Source: Dendrolimus kikuchii (taxonomy: Eukaryota; Arthropoda; Insecta; Lepidoptera; Lasiocampidae). Taken from it: a DNA stretch of 64,000 nucleotides. The position numbers were made by a program, and so were the translations under genes. Each line of letters starts with the position of its first letter. Within the stretch, counting starts at the first letter, position 1. Shown one piece after another: positions 39,401 to 41,518 of this stretch. The stretch spans positions 22,240,387 through 22,304,386 of the forward strand of contig CM034392.1 of NCBI GenBank assembly GCA_019925095.2, in the 5' to 3' direction. The notes under the pieces are model-generated. The model was not told the origin of the DNA, searched no databases, and worked only from the letters and a program-made list of their open reading frames with translations.

Positions 39401-40400
39401 GACCAGGTTCATATCTCATTAAAACAAAGTTAATTGCTGACAAGAATAATTAAATCCCCTTATATGTTCTATTTATAATCAATCAATTGATCATTTCACA
39501 CCTAACAATTCCTTACATTCTCTTTAAAATAAAGATGGTGATATAGCAATGTTCTAAAATACAACAGAGTCATAGTGTTTATGATGGGTATAAGGAAAAT
39601 AAGACCATCAAGCAGACCGTCTATATTAAATCATGACCCGAAAATTAGTTGCTGTATCATAATATGTTTACATATATCCATACCTAATATTGTCTTATAA
39701 GAGGTATTAATGACAGTATTGTTATAGCAATCACACAAGGATAAGTCAATTAAAATCAAATATAAGGAGGAAAAATCTTTCAAATAATATAGTTAAAAAT
39801 AATTAAAATTTAAATAACTGCATTAGAATTTAATGCATGACGAATAAGACGAATTAATATCCATTGTTTGTTTATCAAACACTGAGTAATGTCACTCACC
39901 AATTGAAATTCTCTTCGTCGATCATACGCCCTTTTTATGGCCCTGTCTAACCACAATGAGTGGATATGAGGCGCATAGTGCATGAACAGCCTGCTGTCCA
40001 GCGACGCTGTACTGTTGAAATGCAACGCCTGCTGCCCCACATCCAGATTTCGCGGATTTTCCCATGGGATCGCGAGTTTGTCCCGCGCGTCCACCAACAC
40101 CTGTATACCCTTTACAATGTTCTGATATATCACATGCTGGTATTCCCGCACCAGTTCCGGCTCAAACTTCACTTTGTGTATTATCCTCATCTGTTTCAGG
40201 AATGTTGACTTTCCGCTTTCACCCGCGCCAAGCAACAGCAACTTCACTTGCCGCCGCAATGTTTGCTTGTCCTTTTCCAATATTCTGTCTATCTCCTTAC
40301 TCCTGTATCGCTGCTCTATCTCCTCCGGTGATAACTTCAAGCGCAGCCAACATGTCAGAGCCTCCGTACAACAGGTACATGACCACAAATCGTTGGCCAT
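545..40400 (-). CDS. cta: G protein alpha subunit, Galpha12/13 class (concertina orthologue), 3 exons
   Basis: Coding exons on the minus strand are 40400-39900, 12936-12668 and 902-545. All have GT donors and AG acceptors, the phases match, and they join to about 375 residues (human GNA13 is about 377). The N-terminus has a cysteine cluster (CTCC, about residues 8-11) suited to palmitoylation. Seen in order are the P-loop GAGESGKST, the switch I segment RKATKGI, the switch II motif DVGGQR, the guanine-specificity motif FLNKSD, and the TTAID segment, ending in LMLQ as in Galpha12/13. The family couples receptors to RhoGEF/Rho at the plasma membrane; in Drosophila, concertina drives apical constriction at gastrulation. 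The start is fixed by an in-frame TAA four codons upstream of the ATG at 40400. The stop is TGA at 547-545. Introns are about 26,963 and 11,765 bp and full of mobile elements, but the coding exons are clean. Confidence 0.95.
942..1075 (-). repeat. (TAGA)n and a retroposon tail of the 'GGAAGAGATCGC' family
   Basis: A short (TAGA)n run at 942-959 is followed by a minus-strand copy of a dispersed sequence whose core reads GGAAGAGATCGCTTTTTAGC and which ends near TTGGTGTATAATAAAG. Related copies lie at 6255-6365, 38335-38468, 48722-48893 and 57675-57835. The arrangement (conserved core, AATAAA-like end) resembles the 3' tail of a retroposon widespread in Lepidoptera. The family name is not known to me. 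Confidence 0.55.
1212..1316. repeat. imperfect foldback (MITE-like) element
   Basis: The left arm, with core GGTGATTACCG at about 1228-1238, faces a right arm, with core CGGTAATCATC at about 1293-1303. Matching continues outward (ATTGG/ATTGA, GTGTGT) and inward (CCGAGGC/CCTCGGC). The loop is GC-rich for the region. Likely a foldback or MITE; no target duplication was resolved. Confidence 0.5.
1330..1691. mobile_element. MITE with about 21-bp terminal inverted repeats
   Basis: The left end, TTCAACACACTTGTGAATAA, is mirrored at 1671-1691 by a sequence whose reverse complement is TTCAACACACTTGCTCATAA. The interior is non-coding and holds a perfect 22-bp palindrome at 1582-1603. Superfamily unassigned. 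Confidence 0.55.
1700..2240 (-). mobile_element. non-autonomous Helitron, 'CCCGCGGGATTCCCGG' family, degraded
   Basis: The minus strand runs from ATTATAAAATTC near 2230 to a terminus around GCGGGCGTATCA near 1702. It shares with the 33581-34110 copy the ACATGCC and GAAGCTATTAAA segments, the GATCGACAG segment, and the CCCGCGGG motifs near the 3' end. The CTAG terminus is mutated. No coding capacity. Confidence 0.55.
2241..3424. other. AT-rich intronic DNA, nothing identified
   Basis: The stretch lies in Galpha intron 2. The only ORFs are short and have no recognisable similarity. A fragment of the TGGCTGGTTCCTATATC foldback MITE may occur at about 3385-3415 (GGCAAGTGAATGAATAGCTA). Confidence 0.5.
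3425..3745 (+). mobile_element. 5'-truncated R1-type LINE 3' UTR copy
   Basis: It matches 15533-15907 over most of its length (shared GGGCGTAACTACGTTCTAA, GGCACATGGGAGGA, GGTCTAATCCC). It begins later in the consensus and ends in a short A-rich tail. The 15533 copy begins with the same bases that follow the R1 LINE stop codon at the right end of this window, so this is best read as LINE 3' UTR debris rather than a SINE. Confidence 0.6.
3954..4386 (-). mobile_element. partial non-autonomous Helitron (3' end intact)
   Basis: On the minus strand the element ends CTAG at 3957-3954 with T next, the Helitron-type 3' end. It carries GAAGTCGCAGGCATATC and CCCGCGGG motifs. Its 5' part is cut off where a second, oppositely oriented copy begins at 4387. 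Confidence 0.6.
4387..4800 (+). mobile_element. non-autonomous Helitron, 'CCCGCGGGATTCCCGG' family
   Basis: It begins TCTATAATATTATAAAATTC and ends GCATACCCTAG followed by T, the TC...CTAG termini expected of Helitrons. It shares its body with copies at 1700-2240 and 33581-34110. It sits head-to-head with 3954-4386. Confidence 0.7.
4966..5275 (+). mobile_element. non-autonomous Helitron fragment, 'ACTACTGGACCGATTT' family
   Basis: It contains ACTAATATTATAAA, AATTACTGGACCGATTTTAA and a 3' block (GTAGGTGGCGCTGGAATCGG then AGGGCAGGCAG) shared with 32450-32795 and, inverted, with 7314-7998 and 35992-36365. The terminal CTAG is missing, so the copy is truncated. Confidence 0.55.
5276..6254. other. 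intronic DNA, nothing identified
   Basis: No convincing ORF, repeat family or structure was seen in this part of Galpha intron 2. A 60-codon ORF at 5747 has no recognisable features. Confidence 0.4.
6255..6365 (+). repeat. retroposon tail, 'GGAAGAGATCGC' family
   Basis: A diverged copy (AAGAGACGATAAGGCCG, TTGCTTTGCCAAGAAGTATT) ending TTCTGGTGAGAAATAAAG, closely resembling 48722-48893 in the middle section. Confidence 0.5.
6482..6552 (+). repeat. fragment of the 'GTGGTTACCGTCGCCTATGG' dispersed repeat
   Basis: It starts GATGAAAAGTGGTTACCGCC and matches the first 70 bases of the family represented in full at 16697-16985. The 111-codon ORF over this site (6410-6745) is repeat-derived and not considered a gene. 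Downstream, 6553-7313 holds nothing I can identify. Confidence 0.5.
7314..7998 (-). mobile_element. non-autonomous Helitron, 'ACTACTGGACCGATTT' family relative
   Basis: The minus strand starts TCTATATGTATAAAAATG at 7998 and contains CGGCTGGACCGATTTC. It ends in the conserved block for GGCGCAGAGATCGGG... and CAGGACAACGTCTGCCGGG at 7314-7340. A second partial tandem of the CCGGT/GGGTCC block occurs at about 7440-7540. The terminal CTAG is lost. Confidence 0.55.
8510..9480. mobile_element. older retroposon fragment split by a LINE insertion
   Basis: Sequence 8510-8575 (AAAAGTTTTTATTCAAAATA, AGTTCCACTGGATAATA) continues at 9421-9480 after an inserted LINE fragment. A relative lies at 36725-36800 (AAGTCCCACTGGAGAACAA, TTTTTGAAGG). 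It is a common low-copy-length lepidopteran dispersed sequence; family not named. Confidence 0.55.
8576..9420 (-). pseudogene. jockey/R1-like LINE 3' fragment (RNase H and zinc knuckle remnants)
   Basis: The minus strand encodes, with frameshifts and stops, an RNase H-like stretch ([15 protein letters not shown], about 9355-9290) and then [16 protein letters not shown] and [17 protein letters not shown]. The latter is the C-terminal Cys-rich segment seen after LINE reverse transcriptases. A T-rich run at 8576 (a poly(A) tail on the minus strand) and an 18-base target duplication, TTTTTGAAGGTCATACAT at 8558-8575 and 9421-9438, mark both ends. It is 5'-truncated and non-functional. Confidence 0.8.
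9481..10416. other. intronic DNA with a Helitron-derived fragment
   Basis: About 10015-10140 repeats part of the 7370-7520 Helitron segment (CCGATCCCAGCGCTACATAC, CACTCAAACACACAAAAAA). The rest shows nothing I can identify. Confidence 0.45.
10417..12072 (+). mobile_element. Tc1-like DNA transposon, nearly complete
   Basis: Terminal inverted repeats begin with the shared ACTGACGGACTCATAAACTG and extend imperfectly for about 80 bases to GTATGCAAACTTT. The outermost base differs (A left, C right). The element is flanked by TA on both sides (10415-10416 and 12073-12074), the Tc1/mariner target duplication. Length is 1656 bp, usual for Tc1 elements. It inserted in Galpha intron 2, antisense to that gene. 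Confidence 0.9.
10752..11792 (+). pseudogene. Tc1 transposase (DD34E) with a single in-frame stop
   Basis: One frame runs from the ATG at 10752 ([15 protein letters not shown]) to TAA at 11790-11792. It is interrupted only by TGA at 11433-11435. The N-terminal half has a helix-turn-helix ([20 protein letters not shown]), a basic linker and a second HTH-like region. The catalytic residues are intact: D in LFTDECR, D in MQDNARPH, and E in [10 protein letters not shown], with 34 residues between the last two. A further 3' stretch ends RARGGNTPY. The one stop falls between the first and second catalytic aspartates, so the protein is inactive unless read through. Confidence 0.9.
12163..12324 (+). 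mobile_element. short non-autonomous Helitron
   Basis: It begins TCTACACTAATATTATAAAG after A and ends GGGCCGCTAG before T. The length is 162 bp. The interior includes ACCTACTAAACCGATTTAAA. The ends and the A/T insertion site fit Helitrons. Confidence 0.7.
12328..12597. mobile_element. MITE with 'ATAATAAAACTACGTTTTAAC' type ends
   Basis: The left end (ATAATTAAAACTAGATGTTA, then TTTTAAGCGC) and right end (AACCGTTAAAACGTAGTTTT) are inverted relatives. The interior shares GTTGTGAAGCGATGGTAAAT and GATTAGGCTCCCACTGA with 55040-55290. It lies immediately 3' of a Helitron. Confidence 0.6.
13426..13743 (+). mobile_element. non-autonomous Helitron, 318 bp
   Basis: It begins TCTATACATACATATAATAA after A and ends GGGCATCAGCTAG before T. 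It contains CGAAACGACTGGACCGATTT and CACGCGAACGAAATCGCGGG, the GC-rich block seen near the 3' end of related copies. Confidence 0.75.
13744..14529. other. AT-rich intronic DNA
   Basis: No gene or known repeat was identified apart from a fragment at 14305-14340 (AAGCTTTTATTTAACTTGCA) shared with 43727-43760, which appears to be the start of the next repeat copy separated from its body. Confidence 0.45.
14530..14717 (+). repeat. dispersed repeat, copy 1 (second copy at 43727-44040)
   Basis: It shares with 43850-44040 the segments ATATGGTACCATGGAGCTGA, CCCGTCGTGTTTGGGCTC, TTGTCTTGGCTAGCACT, GCTACATGATATCCAGGATC and the end ACCTTTTTAAAAAAGCTT. The start and end both carry AAGCTT-containing AT-rich ends. 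No coding capacity is evident. Class undetermined; a DNA-transposon derivative is possible. Confidence 0.6.
15096..15107. repeat. poly(G) run, 12 bases
   Basis: Twelve consecutive G in an AT-rich intron, a likely site of length variation or sequencing error. Confidence 0.7.
15305..15935 (-). mobile_element. tRNA-derived SINE interrupted by a LINE fragment
   Basis: Read on the minus strand, 15935-15922 joined to 15532-15455 gives an A-box-like TGGTTGAGCGGG and a B-box-like GTGTTCGATTTCTGGC, followed by a body reaching about 15305. The interruption is the element at 15533-15907. Body relatives occur near 44325-44470 and 49180-49330. The pol III boxes are imperfect. This is a SINE, not a tRNA gene. 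Confidence 0.6.
15533..15907 (+). mobile_element. 5'-truncated R1-type LINE 3' UTR with poly(A)
   Basis: It begins TTATACCGCTTCGGGG and ends in about 14 A. It is flanked by a 14-base target duplication, AGCCCGCTCAACCA, at 15519-15532 and 15908-15921. Its first bases match those after the stop codon of the R1-like LINE at the right end of the window (ATACCGCTTCGG), identifying it as that LINE's 3' UTR. Confidence 0.75.
16697..16985 (+). repeat. dispersed repeat, 'GTGGTTACCGTCGCCTATGG' family, near full copy
   Basis: Conserved blocks in order: GGTTACCGTCGCCTATGGAC; TGGCCACTGATGCCGGAACA; GTTGTTATGGCGGCATACT; CTAGACCAGGGGTCGTAGCC; the TACCACCCGGCCGTGGGTTG block; a TCTTACGACAG block; and a final TTCCTGCAC. 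Copies elsewhere are 26735-26912 (-), 28215-28455 (+), 37288-37380 (+, partial), 44955-45225 (+), 51225-51525 (-) and 55303-55530 (-). ORFs across these copies are not genes. Class unknown; a retroposon is likely. Confidence 0.65.
16986..17794. other. AT-rich intronic DNA upstream of the Copia insertion
   Basis: Nothing identified except a short palindromic stretch around 17460-17484 (AATTTCTATTT mirrored by AAATAGAAATT). Confidence 0.4.
17800..17967 (+). repeat. Copia 5' LTR
   Basis: 168 bp, starts TGATGGATATACAAAC and ends TTAGCCCCCAACA. Identical to the 3' LTR. It would carry the promoter for the genomic RNA. Confidence 0.95.
17968..17985 (+). promoter_or_regulatory. Copia primer binding site, internal half-tRNA-iMet
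   Basis: Directly after the LTR is TTGGTTATGGGCCCAGGC. It contains GGTTATGGGCCCAG, complementary to the anticodon stem-loop region of initiator tRNA-Met rather than its 3' end. Drosophila copia is known to prime from a cleaved tRNA-iMet half at this kind of site. Confidence 0.8.
18076..22251 (+). CDS. Copia gag-pol polyprotein, 1391 residues
   Basis: One open frame with no stop. Domains in order: a gag/UBN2-like N-terminus ([12 protein letters not shown], about residues 16-27); a CCHC zinc knuckle, [14 protein letters not shown] (about 238-251); the aspartic protease site DSGCTSHLC (about 296); integrase with HERLGH...CDICAKGK zinc binding and a D (YSDIVGP), D (QTDNGGE), E (NGVAERMNR) catalytic triad (about 490, 553, 586); reverse transcriptase with [10 protein letters not shown] and YVDDIL (about 1072); and RNase H with [13 protein letters not shown] and [11 protein letters not shown] to the C-terminus. 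Integrase precedes RT, the Copia order. The ATG follows a second in-frame Met two codons on, so the exact start is uncertain. The intact frame with identical LTRs suggests possible activity. Confidence 0.95.
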   Translation: MMSSMSMRIEPLGKDNYDSWRIQVQALLIKNNEWKYVNGKVLRPADINEAERWVEEDEKAKADLILSMSGSELRHIRSCKTSRDVWLKLESIYASKGPAKKATLLKRLILHKMSETGNVREHLNTFFDAVDKLADMGININEDLVSIMLLYSLPGNFESFRCAIESRDELPKPEALRIKILEEHESRDANKNLDEGVLYTNTRKYFKKSKKGVRNRSTVEVKTDSDMKGTQKTTFRFKCYKCHERGHKASECKIKIGRRAQKAEETHCINNILTTFNVLDVEVSNAVNVQKHDWILDSGCTSHLCNDASKFGDSLKMTSGELNLATHVSTDIKGKGTVRLSAWSEHSRDLFELRDTLFVPNLRTNLISVAKITNNGYNVTFNNDVAQVIDKNGEIKLSAYRRSNLYCLNNPEYIFNLSDSNADIRCWHERLGHLNGKDVAKLLGKLGAKFDMTEVRNLRDCDICAKGKMTALPFSDSHSPCTEKLQIVYSDIVGPMRCESIGGAKYFITFIDDCTRWCEVYFLSAKNKALEAFKVYKNHVENMTGLKIKYLQTDNGGEYCNSEFDRFLKQAGIQRRLTVPRTPQQNGVAERMNRTLVEMSRCMLLSSDLSSGFWAEAVDTACYVRNRCPTRSLQGEIPYEKWRNKSVKIAYLRRFGTKVHILDKDPNKDKFAARGIAGNFVGYPKNAKGYRVWIPERRQFMIARDVKFHESPNTRKDISKQEPSLLNITKDGDQDFIEIDFTKSNVPVEKHRHEAEEIDNMQDIWSECQEYPAECDEDVSSSRRLQVEQQAEETRRDTLDQLRMMTRAPGRPKILRTGSVGRPKKIYQTREVDRSVTSTDANEVEDFAGSTEITLKNALKSKDKPDWEEAILSEIRSLVQKGTWEIVKRPKNRNVVGCRYVLTTKQNVDKTLKKKARLVAQGFSQRYGVDYEKTFAPVARLDTVRLLMALAVELDLEIHQLDINTAYLNGSLDEEIYMEIPELLRESLIKLMNREGEDPIVKKRAHIMLNKLDSGCDSCLLRKSLYGLKQAGRQWNLKLNKKLISMGLKQSLNEPCLYFKQSANNHLFVLVYVDDILVASQERGLIIKFKDELSREFELKDYGQAKYILGIDIRRNNNDNVIILSQQCYIDNLLKRFSMENCNKCATPMEMNSENKPEEKCDDDESDTNWPYRELIGCLNYLSNATRPDITNAVSKLSQKVTNPEKSDWKSAKRVLRYLKGTIQRSLVYKKTSNCIQGFSDADWGNCLLDRRSYSGYAFILGGACISWQSKKQRSVATSTCEAEYVSLSESMKEAVYLNSLMKEVRLMRYARVIVHADNQGAMFLAQDPMFHARSKHIDIRYHYIREVLRDTNDIVLKHVPTESMLADVLTKPLASVKHYKCLDGLGIKLC
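22292..22299 (+). promoter_or_regulatory. Copia polypurine tract (weak)
   Basis: TAGGGGCG immediately precedes the 3' LTR, where plus-strand DNA synthesis would be primed. It is short and contains one pyrimidine within the tract. Confidence 0.45.
22300..22467 (+). repeat. Copia 3' LTR
   Basis: 168 bp, identical to the 5' LTR. Followed by the AAATT target duplication. Confidence 0.95.
22473..23748. other. intronic DNA, nothing identified
   Basis: AT-rich sequence in Galpha intron 1. A fragment at about 23700-23735 (TAATTGTAACAATATGCACA) matches part of the SINE at 24510-24820. No gene is supported. Confidence 0.45.
23749..23975 (-). mobile_element. non-autonomous Helitron, 227 bp
   Basis: The minus strand starts TCTCTATAAATATTATAAAC after A and ends GGGCGCAGCTAG before T. 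It carries the GC-rich CCACGCGGATGTTACCGCGG block near the 3' end. Confidence 0.7.
23985..24060 (-). repeat. tRNA-like SINE head
   Basis: The minus strand contains a B-box-like GGGTTCGAACGCTGGC near 24005 and an A-box-like TGACTACGCAGG near 24045. It lacks a tRNA cloverleaf and is best read as a SINE fragment. Confidence 0.4.
24335..24455 (-). mobile_element. RTE-clade LINE, short 3' end copy
   Basis: The minus strand matches the last about 100 bases of the RTE family (GAATGTCAAAGAAGCAAGTG, GTTGTTCGTGCCTACCCCGC) and ends in a (TATG)n tail at 24335-24354. Confidence 0.75.
24510..24820 (-). mobile_element. tRNA-derived SINE
   Basis: The minus-strand head at about 24818-24765 has an A-box-like GGTAGCGTAATGGTTAGCGC and a B-box-like GGGTTCTAACC. 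The body continues to the conserved CGAGCCCAGCAGTGGGACGT near 24525. A diverged copy is at 38582-38830, and a head fragment (CGTGGTAGCGTAATG) lies near 50027. Confidence 0.65.
25230..25745 (-). pseudogene. LINE (CR1/jockey-like) reverse transcriptase C-terminal remnant
   Basis: Across the minus strand, with stops, can be read [20 protein letters not shown] (about 25725-25680), then [26 protein letters not shown] and [13 protein letters not shown] (about 25595-25445). This is the usual C-terminal end of a LINE RT ORF. At least one in-frame TAG interrupts it. Non-functional. Confidence 0.7.
25746..26734. other. intronic DNA, nothing identified
   Basis: AT-rich. Small ORFs have no supporting features. 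Confidence 0.4.
26735..26912 (-). repeat. dispersed repeat, 'GTGGTTACCGTCGCCTATGG' family
   Basis: Inverted copy with GGATGGCTACCACCCCTGGT, GAGTTGTGTTCCGGCATTAG and GTCCATAGACGATAGTAACC. It lacks the 3' Cys-rich-like block of the full copy. Confidence 0.6.
26913..28214. other. intronic DNA, nothing identified
   Basis: No repeat match or gene recognised in this part of Galpha intron 1. Confidence 0.4.
28215..28455 (+). repeat. dispersed repeat, 'GTGGTTACCGTCGCCTATGG' family
   Basis: It carries GATGAAAAGTGGTTACAATC, GGCCACTAATACCGGAACAC, TAGACCAGGGGTGGTAGCC and TCGCCTCTTACGACAGGCCG. Confidence 0.6.
28456..31078. other. 2.6-kb low-repeat intronic stretch
   Basis: This is the longest part of Galpha intron 1 in which I recognise almost no repeat. 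It is locally more GC-rich (for example 29090-29130 and 30020-30350). Part of a SINE-like sequence may lie at 30840-30925 (CGCTTAGCCCTCTCGACCA). No ORF is convincing. A regulatory role is possible but unproven. Confidence 0.35.
31092..31316 (+). mobile_element. RTE-clade LINE, 225-bp 5'-truncated copy
   Basis: It encodes the RTE C-terminal end ([20 protein letters not shown]) and ends in a TATG repeat. It is flanked by the 13-base target duplication ATATTTAAAAAAA at 31079-31091 and 31317-31329. Confidence 0.85.
31330..32449. other. intronic DNA, nothing identified
   Basis: No gene or recognised repeat. Confidence 0.4.
32450..32795 (+). mobile_element. non-autonomous Helitron, 'ACTACTGGACCGATTT' family
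   Basis: It has ATAATATAAAGAGGAACGAT, AAAACTACTGGACCGATTTA and the 3' block GATGGCGCTGAAATCGGGTT and AGGGCAGGACAATGTCTGCC. Terminal bases are degraded. Confidence 0.6.
32869..33009. mobile_element. palindromic foldback MITE (family with 38854, 52028, 58817)
   Basis: The left half (CAGATTCCTATATC, TTCATTCACTTG, GGTTGAATTTTGTCAT) is the approximate inverse of the right half (GTGAAATTTTAACC, AAATGAACAGTC, AGATATAGGAACCAGCC). The whole 140-bp element can fold into one hairpin. Confidence 0.65.
33010..33580. other. AT-rich intronic DNA
   Basis: Contains only a small hairpin, CCCCAAAAA-CAG-TTTTTGGGG at 33101-33121. Nothing else identified. Confidence 0.45.
33581..34110 (+). mobile_element. non-autonomous Helitron, 530 bp, 'CCCGCGGGATTCCCGG' family
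   Basis: It starts TCTATAATATTATAAAATTC after A and ends GGCATATCCTAG before T. It is the most complete member of the family here. Non-coding. Confidence 0.75.
34138..35753 (+). mobile_element. RTE-clade LINE copy A, 5'-truncated and internally deleted
   Basis: Flanked by the 14-base target duplication TATAGATTTATAGA (34124-34137 and 35754-35767). Ends in a TATG-type repeat, the usual RTE 3' end. Confidence 0.9.
34145..35734 (+). pseudogene. RTE reverse transcriptase ORF lacking the catalytic YADD box
   Basis: The frame is open for 529 residues. It keeps the N-terminal RT blocks ([44 protein letters not shown]) and the C-terminal end ([30 protein letters not shown]). Compared with copy B it has lost 498 bases (166 codons) between YLD and [12 protein letters not shown], with ACG shared at the breakpoint. 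The loss is in frame but removes the LYADDAVLL active site, so the protein cannot be a polymerase. The endonuclease domain is also absent because of 5' truncation. Confidence 0.85.
35992..36365 (-). mobile_element. non-autonomous Helitron beside a (TA)n tract
   Basis: The minus strand ends GACAACGTCTGCCGGATCCG then CTAG before T. It contains tandem partial repeats of the ATCTAAACCATC and GCGCCACCTACCGGTTCC blocks. Its 5' end runs into the (TA)n microsatellite at 36362-36412. Confidence 0.65.
36362..36412. repeat. (TA)n microsatellite
   Basis: About 25 TA units in a row. Confidence 0.9.
36725..36800 (+). repeat. retroposon fragment (relative of 8510-8575)
   Basis: Shares TTTTTATTCAAA, AGTCCCACTGGAGAACA and TTTTTGAAGGTTATACATA with the element at 8510. 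The remainder of 36413-37287 holds nothing identified. Confidence 0.5.
37288..37380 (+). repeat. fragment of the 'GTGGTTACCGTCGCCTATGG' repeat
   Basis: Begins CAGACAGGCAGACCAGATGG and continues ATTACCATCGCCTATGGATG. Only the first third of the family is present. The following 37381-38334 contains nothing identified. Confidence 0.5.
38335..38468 (+). repeat. retroposon tail, 'GGAAGAGATCGC' family, diverged
   Basis: Core GCCTGGAAGAGATTGC and a late GTTGGTGTAACAATAATGAG. The minus-strand 74-codon ORF here with a hydrophobic stretch overlaps this repeat. Confidence 0.45.
38582..38830 (-). mobile_element. SINE, diverged copy of 24510-24820
   Basis: Shared GGTAATTCTAACAATATGCA, CACATTAGGTCAGAAAA and CCCACTGCT blocks in the same order. 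The tRNA-like head is decayed. Confidence 0.5.
38854..38993. mobile_element. palindromic foldback MITE
   Basis: Ends GGCTAGTTCCTATATCTTAC and GTAAGTTACAGGAACTGGCC are inverted relatives. The same hairpin-forming family as 32869-33009. The following 38994-39897 to the Galpha exon shows nothing further. Confidence 0.65.
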
Positions 40401-40436
40401 TTTGCATGATTATTGACGCCCTTTATTAGAAAGAAA

Positions 40437-40942
40437 CTAAACAAATGTTACAACGCGACACTTATGTCTGTCATTATGCACTAGTTTTCACCACAGCACC
40501 ACGTACACACTGATTATATTCCAAAAAAATTAAGGCAAAATCCGGAATTCAGAGAAATACACACGCATTCCACCCCTCCCAAACTCATTGAGAAATGAAA
40601 ATTCACAGATAAAAAATAAATAGTCTGTATCAAGAGTCTATATGTTTATCAATTCGTCATAACAGTGGGCAAAAACACTACGTATATACAGCCTAGTGAA
40701 GTAATACATACTTTTATAACTTAACAACAATATTGATAAAACTGGCTTATGTGATTAATGAAAGCTAAATTAATACATTACCATCTAACTTACATGACAA
40801 ATTCTTTTGCTGAACCTGCTAGGTTTTAATAAACAAAGTAATTAATGAACTTACGGCTTGACCACTTCTCGTCAGGCACTACACCCGATAGAAAATCTTC
40901 AAGTAGGCTCTCTCTCTCAGGTTGAGTCTGTGGCCAAGCCAT
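40437..40942 (-). other. putative upstream exon of the Galpha gene carrying a short uORF
   Basis: On the minus strand an ATG at 40942 opens 29 codons beginning MAWPQTQPERES and runs into a strong donor (AAGCC/GTAAGT, boundary 40855/40854). A good acceptor (TTTGTTTAG) lies at 40437, just upstream of the Galpha start. If these are joined across the 418-bp intron, the reading frame ends three codons later, giving a 32-codon upstream ORF in the Galpha 5' leader. The join cannot extend Galpha itself, because an in-frame TAA precedes its ATG. I do not recognise the peptide. It could instead be the first exon of another transcript. Inference from splice signals only. Confidence 0.4.
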
Positions 40943-41230
40943 AAAACATCAAAAAATAAAAAGAATGGACGTCTACATTATTGACAGTGACAATTTAACT
41001 AATTGACGTGTTTCGGTTTCGAATGCGCGCACAATCGCACATTGTGCACGTGTTATACCAATTGCCATTCAATTTAAAAAGTCAAGTCAAAGTCACGTGT
41101 TATACTTTGAGATTTTGCCTATAATACTACGAATTTTACAGAAGTGTTAAGAATTTAGATAGAAAATATATCAAAGCCCAATTATAATAGTTAGTAAAAA
41201 GCATTGACAATGTAAGTATTTAGTCGAGCA
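40943..41230. promoter_or_regulatory. divergent promoter region between Galpha and the RRN3 unit
   Basis: This gap separates the minus-strand MAWP exon from the plus-strand dicistronic unit. It contains two palindromic E-boxes, CACGTG, at 41047-41052 and 41094-41099, each embedded in the 12-base sequence CACGTGTTATAC. Just upstream of the first is an inverted repeat, GCACAAT then ATTGTGC, at about 41030-41046. CACGTG is the binding core of Myc/Max and USF-type bHLH-ZIP factors, and RRN3 as a ribosome biogenesis gene is a plausible target; that link is inference. No TATA box is evident. Confidence 0.55.
41210..41215 (+). promoter_or_regulatory. minimal uORF (ATG TAA) in the leader of the RRN3 unit
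   Basis: An ATG immediately followed by TAA sits 15 bases before the start of the 95-residue ORF. The same bases read AATGTAAGTATT, which also resembles a splice donor, so the element may be removed or irrelevant in the mature leader. Seen directly; function is inferred. Confidence 0.3.
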
Positions 41231-41518
41231 ATGTCCAAGGAAGGTTATAGTCCTGAGAAGAAAGAAAGTGATAACAAAGTGGTTTTGGAAAGATTACAGT
41301 CTTATTTAAAGGATAAAAGAACTACTGAGGCTGTCGAACCAGTTGTTGGTTACAGCAAGCCGAGTACTAGCTTCGAGCCGGTTCAACACACGGTGACTAA
41401 CATCGACGACAGCAGCAACATATTACGAGAAGTACTCAATCATAAAAAGGCAGAATTACTTAGGCAGCCAGAAATTATTGAGTATTTAAAGACTATAGCG
41501 TCTGATTTGAAGAAATAA
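41231..41518 (+). CDS. small protein of unknown function, first cistron upstream of RRN3
   Basis: The ORF is uninterrupted, 95 residues, single-exon and lysine/glutamate-rich (begins MSKEGYSPEKKES, ends IASDLKK). There is no signal peptide or membrane segment. The C-terminal third (about residues 61-95, NILREVLNHKKAELL...) looks like an amphipathic helix. I do not recognise the family. Its start has G at -3, a reasonable context. The stop TAA at 41516-41518 shares its last A with the ATG of RRN3 (TAATG), and no other ATG in any frame lies between the two starts. The two ORFs are therefore probably carried on one transcript. Clean coding character and this spacing argue for a real protein. An independent mRNA ending before RRN3 is possible but no polyadenylation signal separates them. 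Confidence 0.7.
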   Translation: MSKEGYSPEKKESDNKVVLERLQSYLKDKRTTEAVEPVVGYSKPSTSFEPVQHTVTNIDDSSNILREVLNHKKAELLRQPEIIEYLKTIASDLKK

